Below are positions 14,372-14,801 of a DNA stretch of 14,801 nt, piece by piece. The position numbers were made by a program, and so were the translations under genes. The notes below the pieces were generated by a model, which had not been told where the DNA came from, searched no databases, and saw only the letters and a program-made list of their open reading frames with translations. The stretch's first letter is position 1; each line of letters opens with the position of its first letter. The DNA is from Faecalimonas sp. (GTDB lineage: Bacteria; Bacillota_A; Clostridia; Lachnospirales; Lachnospiraceae), in assembly GCA_026169575.1 (NCBI GenBank), contig JAPFCT010000191.1:1-14801 (forward strand), read 5' to 3'.

Positions 14372-14801
14372 GTCGTACCCTTCGTGGGTACGTGGATTGA
14401 AATGTATTTTGTGATGTGTTGCGCTTTGTTATCGGAATCGTCGTACCCTTCGTGGGTACGTGGATTGAAATTCACTCATAATGTTTTTATCTTTGCAATT
14501 GATACGGTCGTACCCTTCGTGGGTACGTGGATTGAAATCACATCGACTCTGATCCGGGAATACAAAAGCACATAGTCGTACCCTTCGTGGGTACGTGGAT
14601 TGAAATCGGTTCCAGCACCTCCTCAAGCGATGCCTTTTGTGTCGTACCCTTCGTGGGTACGTGGATTGAAATGATCAAAGAAGTGCTGGACAATCCGAAC
14701 GAATTAAGTCGTACCCTTCGTGGGTACGTGGATTGAAATCGGTGTCTTTTTTCTCACAAAATTCGAACTGTACAGTCGTACCCTTCGTGGGTACGTGGAT
14801 T
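14372..14801 (+). CRISPR. Type I-C CRISPR array, seven repeats seen, continues beyond the window
   Basis: The 32-nt repeats begin at 14372, 14440, 14507, 14575, 14641, 14708 and 14775 (last cut after 27 nt). All are identical as read. Each has a 7-bp stem CGTACCC/GGGTACG with a TTCGT loop, then the 11-nt handle TGGATTGAAAT, typical of type I-C. Spacers are 36, 35, 36, 34, 35 and 35 nt and all different. The handle orientation shows transcription on the plus strand, the same direction as the cas genes, with the leader end at 14371. Perfect repeat identity suggests this part of the array is young or under selection. Several spacers are open in at least one frame, as expected for protospacers from coding phage DNA, but no source is identified. 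Confidence 0.98.

Noticed and set aside
14137..14475. Minus-strand open frame of 112 codons and other frames across the repeats
   Set aside because: They run through CRISPR repeats (recurrent NPRTHEGYD or VPFVGTWIE translations) and are artefacts of repeat sequence.

Overview
The window looks like chromosomal DNA of a Lachnospiraceae-type anaerobic Firmicute (Clostridia). The grounds are strong GGAGG-type ribosome binding sites, moderate-to-low GC, PPi-type phosphofructokinases, a rubrerythrin, a Csp-like subtilase and a type I-C CRISPR-Cas locus. The family assignment is inferred from protein flavour, not from a search.

Left part (1-7932): housekeeping and envelope genes. Two paralogous phosphofructokinases of the PKTIDND/GGNDS class (141-1379 plus; 3031-4251 minus) flank a membrane-anchored pseudokinase with a TPR-like C-terminus (1639-2808). 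A divergent promoter pair then serves the second phosphofructokinase and a family 2 glycosyltransferase (4384-5400). A rubrerythrin (5519-6151) and a cytosolic CspA/B/C-like S8 peptidase (6199-7932) follow.

Right part (about 7970-14801): a type I-C CRISPR-Cas effector locus, cas3 - cas5c - cas8c (with an internal cas11c start) - cas7c, followed directly by a CRISPR array. The array shows seven 32-nt repeats, the last cut by the window end, and six spacers of 34-36 nt. No cas4, cas1 or cas2 lies between cas7c and the array, so adaptation genes are beyond the window or absent.

The main discovery is in the 332-bp gap before cas3. On the minus strand, behind its own consensus promoter (TTGACA, 17 nt, TAAAAT), lies one diverged CRISPR repeat. 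It keeps the Cas5c-style hairpin (with a different stem sequence) and the exact 11-nt crRNA handle TGGATTGAAAT. Its spacer-like part begins with ACAAGAAAGTA. The same 11 bases occur 5'-flanked by a TTC PAM at 8195-8208, and 19 of the first 22 positions match, running into the TTGACA -35 box of the cas3 promoter. This is the architecture of a CreR-type RNA: a natural crRNA-like guide that would send the I-C Cascade to its own promoter, bind through seed plus partial pairing without full target destruction, and repress cas expression.

How the parts would work together: Cas5c processes both the array transcript and the CreR-like RNA. Cas5c/Cas7c/Cas8c/Cas11c assemble on either RNA. Array-guided complexes recruit Cas3 to invaders. 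CreR-guided complexes sit on the cas3 -35 region and set the level of the operon, so loss or titration of Cascade would de-repress it.
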